Shown: positions 6,054-7,388 of the stretch, one piece after another | Position numbering within the stretch: the first letter of the stretch is position 1 | Layout: each line of letters starts with the position of its first letter | Origin: an uncultured Lachnospiraceae bacterium | GTDB taxonomy: Bacteria > Bacillota > Clostridia > Lachnospirales > Lachnospiraceae | Length of the DNA stretch: 7,388 nt | Reading direction: 5' to 3' | NCBI GenBank assembly: GCA_902766845.1 | Contig: CACXFD010000001.1 | Span: 1 to 7,388 of the forward strand | Made by a program: the position numbers and the translations under genes | Notes under the pieces: generated by a model | Databases searched by the model: none | What the model was told of the DNA's origin: nothing | What the model saw: only the letters and a program-made list of their open reading frames with translations

Positions 6054-7103
6054 TTACAGCTTCAGGTCTCCCTCTTTGATCCAGCCGGCCCGGCGCAGCA
6101 GTTCTCCGAAGACCCAGGACAGCACGGCTGGCAGGACGATGCACACGAGCACGAGCCCGATCCAGTCCATTCCGGTCACGGCCGCCTTGGCGCCCGACGC
6201 CACGTCGCTGATCCAGCCGGTATAGACGCCGATGGGTCCCACCATGCCGCAGGTCCCCATGCCGGAGGCCACGGCAGCTCCGTTGTTCTGCATCTTAAAG
6301 ACACAGGTCGCGACGGGCCCGGTGATCAGGCTCGCAAGCGTCGGCGGGATCCAGACGCGCGGGTTCTTGATGATGTTCGGCATCTGCAGCATGCTGGTGC
6401 CGAGGCCCTGCGAGACCAGTCCGCCCACGCCGTTCTCTTTATAGCTCATGACCGCAAAGCCGACCATCTGGGCGCAGCATCCCGCCACGGCCGCACCGCC
6501 CGCCAGACCCGTCAGGCCCAGCGCCGCGCAGATGGCCGCGGACGAGATCGGAAGCGTCAGCGCGATGCCCACGAGGGCGGATACGAGCATGCCCATCATG
6601 AAGGGCTGGAGCTCCGTCGCGCGCATGATCAGTGTGCCGAAGGAGCTGGCCGCCTTGCCGATCCCGGGCGCGATCAGCACGGACAGGACCGTGCCCACGA
6701 GGACCGTGACGGCCGGCGTGACCAGGATGTCCACCTTGGTCTCCTTGGAGACCAGTTTGCCGCATTCGCTCGCGACGATCGCGATCACATAGACCGCGAG
6801 CGGCCCTCCGGCGCCGCCCAACCCGTTGGCCGCCGCGCCGACGGCCAGCAGCGAGAACAGCACCAGCGACGGCGCGTTCAGCGCGTAGCCGATGGCCACG
6901 GCCATGGCCGGTCCGGCCACACCCTTCGCGAAGCCCCCGGCCTGCGAGAGCAGTTCGATCCCGAACTGCGCTCCGATCGTATCCAGGATGGTACCGATCA
7001 GCAGGCTCGCGAACAGGCCCTGCGCCATCGCGCTCATCGCGTGGATCAGGTACCGGTCCACCGAGATCTCGATATCTTTCTTCTTCAGAAGGTCTCTGAC
7101 CAT
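6054..7103 (-). CDS. PTS EIIC-like membrane transporter (PTS_EIIC_2 family)
   Basis: Integral membrane protein resembling the stand-alone EIIC proteins of Pfam family PTS_EIIC_2. It has 349 residues, very hydrophobic and rich in Gly/Ala, with about eight to ten membrane segments (for example 66-91, 102-113, 126-147, 168-184, 188-215, 283-297, 314-334). Family-like stretches are DRYLIHAMSAMAQGLFASL near the start, NPRVWIPPTLASLITGP (247-263), VFKMQNN and GMGTCGMVGPIG (281-292). No EIIA, EIIB, HPr or catabolic gene is present, so the substrate and even phosphotransfer coupling are unknown. The ATG follows AAGGAAG (7112-7118) by 8 bases. It has its own promoter. No clear terminator lies between its stop and the sufC promoter, so some read-through into sufCB is possible. 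Family assignment is good; function is open. Confidence 0.85.
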   Translation of the reverse strand: MVRDLLKKKDIEISVDRYLIHAMSAMAQGLFASLLIGTILDTIGAQFGIELLSQAGGFAKGVAGPAMAVAIGYALNAPSLVLFSLLAVGAAANGLGGAGGPLAVYVIAIVASECGKLVSKETKVDILVTPAVTVLVGTVLSVLIAPGIGKAASSFGTLIMRATELQPFMMGMLVSALVGIALTLPISSAAICAALGLTGLAGGAAVAGCCAQMVGFAVMSYKENGVGGLVSQGLGTSMLQMPNIIKNPRVWIPPTLASLITGPVATCVFKMQNNGAAVASGMGTCGMVGPIGVYTGWISDVASGAKAAVTGMDWIGLVLVCIVLPAVLSWVFGELLRRAGWIKEGDLKL

Positions 7104-7138
7104 AAGGCGATCTTCCTTATTAGTGACGAAAAATGTGT

Positions 7139-7163
7139 AACAGTTCTTTTATAACACACTGTT
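7139..7163 (-). promoter_or_regulatory. Inverted repeat over the EIIC promoter, possible operator
   Basis: AACAGT (7139-7144) and ACTGTT (7158-7163) form a 6-bp inverted repeat that straddles the -10 box. TGTGT (7134-7138) and ACACA (7154-7158) form a second, interleaved pair. The position would suit a repressor, but no regulator gene is nearby and the arms are short. Confidence 0.3.
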
Positions 7164-7176
7164 CGGGAGATGACAA
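7148..7176 (-). promoter_or_regulatory. Predicted strong sigma-A promoter of the EIIC-like gene
   Basis: On the minus strand TTGTCA (7171-7176), a 17-base spacer, TATAAA (7148-7153), with a TGT just before it (extended -10). Both boxes match 5/6. The predicted start near 7141 leaves a leader of about 38 bases. Confidence 0.75.
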
Positions 7177-7243
7177 GTTGAACCGTGTTTTCGCGGGCCT
7201 GCCCGGCGCGAAGCCCGATCCGTCATGAAGGAAACGACGATAT

Positions 7244-7268
7244 AAAAAAACCGCGCATATGCGCGGTT
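7244..7268 (-). terminator. Intrinsic terminator of tRNA-Arg
   Basis: Perfect palindrome AACCGCGCATATGCGCGGTT (7249-7268) followed on the minus strand by a T7 run (7244-7250). It starts 13 bases past the 3' end of the tRNA. The plus strand has no T-run after the stem, so it acts on the minus strand only. Confidence 0.92.
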
Positions 7269-7281
7269 ATACCGGGTCGGA

Positions 7282-7355
7282 CGTGCCAGGAGGGATTCGA
7301 ACCCGCGACCTACGGCTTAGAAGGCCGTTGCTCTATCCGGCTGAGCTACTGGCAC
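7282..7355 (-). tRNA. tRNA-Arg, anticodon UCU (reads AGA)
   Basis: Full cloverleaf of 74 nt including discriminator G. Acceptor stem GTGCCAG/CTGGCAC; D-stem GCTC/GAGC with loop AGCCGGATA, including the A20 expected for arginine tRNAs; anticodon stem ACGGC/GCCGT with loop CTTCTAA (anticodon at 7319-7321); 5-base variable loop; T-loop TTCGAAT. CCA is not encoded (GTCC follows) and must be added after transcription. The T-stem GCGGG/CCCTC has one C-U mismatch (pair 50-64). Its promoter must lie beyond the right edge, and other tRNA genes may precede it. The 33 bases at 7356-7388 show no supported feature. Confidence 0.96.
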
Positions 7356-7388
7356 ATATAAAGATGAGAAAGCCCTGAACAGAAAAGA

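Noticed and set aside
5976..7154. 392-codon open frame on the plus strand opposite the EIIC gene
   Set aside because: The product is an Arg/His/Asp/Gln-rich mix with no domain, and the minus strand encodes a clear membrane protein.
7177..7243. Possible small gene or RNA between the EIIC promoter and the tRNA terminator
   Set aside because: Only a 6-codon frame (ATG at 7225) and weak CGGGC/GCCCG pairing are present; nothing supports a feature.
7356..7388. TTTATA just before the tRNA as its promoter -10 box
   Set aside because: It directly abuts the mature 5' end, so transcription would start inside the tRNA.

Overview
The window is a stretch of ordinary chromosome from a G+C-rich bacterium (roughly 60% by eye). 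It is most likely an anaerobic, Firmicutes/Clostridia-type organism. The clues are strong AAGGAGG-type ribosome binding sites, A/T-rich sigma-A promoters standing out from a GC-rich background, GC stem plus U-tract terminators, a type III pantothenate kinase, a bare two-gene SufC-SufB iron-sulfur module, and a tRNA without an encoded CCA end. I cannot name genus or species. No mobile element, CRISPR array, prophage or toxin-antitoxin locus is visible, and no obviously new multi-gene system is present.

Layout, left to right. Positions 1-3330 carry three minus-strand genes. In transcription order they are coaBC (phosphopantothenoylcysteine synthetase/decarboxylase), cls (cardiolipin synthase) and the N-terminal part of prfC (release factor 3, cut by the left edge). 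No convincing promoter or intrinsic terminator separates them, so they may be read as one unit. A 117-base divergent region (3331-3447) separates coaBC from plus-strand coaX (type III pantothenate kinase). It holds a clear promoter for coaX and a very stable hairpin at the predicted 5' end of its mRNA. coaX ends at a textbook intrinsic terminator (4229-4261).

The right half is again minus strand. sufC and a short sufB/sufD-family gene form a translationally coupled pair (ATGA overlap) behind their own promoter. Upstream of them is a gene for a stand-alone PTS EIIC-like membrane protein with its own strong promoter, and at the right edge a tRNA-Arg(UCU) gene with its own terminator.

Functionally, CoaX and CoaBC catalyse consecutive stages of coenzyme A synthesis from opposite sides of one intergenic region. 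SufC-SufB alone matches the compact SUF-like minimal arrangement (SMS) known from anaerobes and archaea. Cls makes cardiolipin and RF3 recycles class I release factors.

Points worth a second look are: an Asn at the position of the catalytic-flap Cys of CoaC; an Arg-to-Gln change in a CoaX motif; GC hairpins at the predicted mRNA 5' ends of coaX and sufC; a C-U mismatch in the tRNA T-stem; and an inverted repeat over the EIIC promoter.
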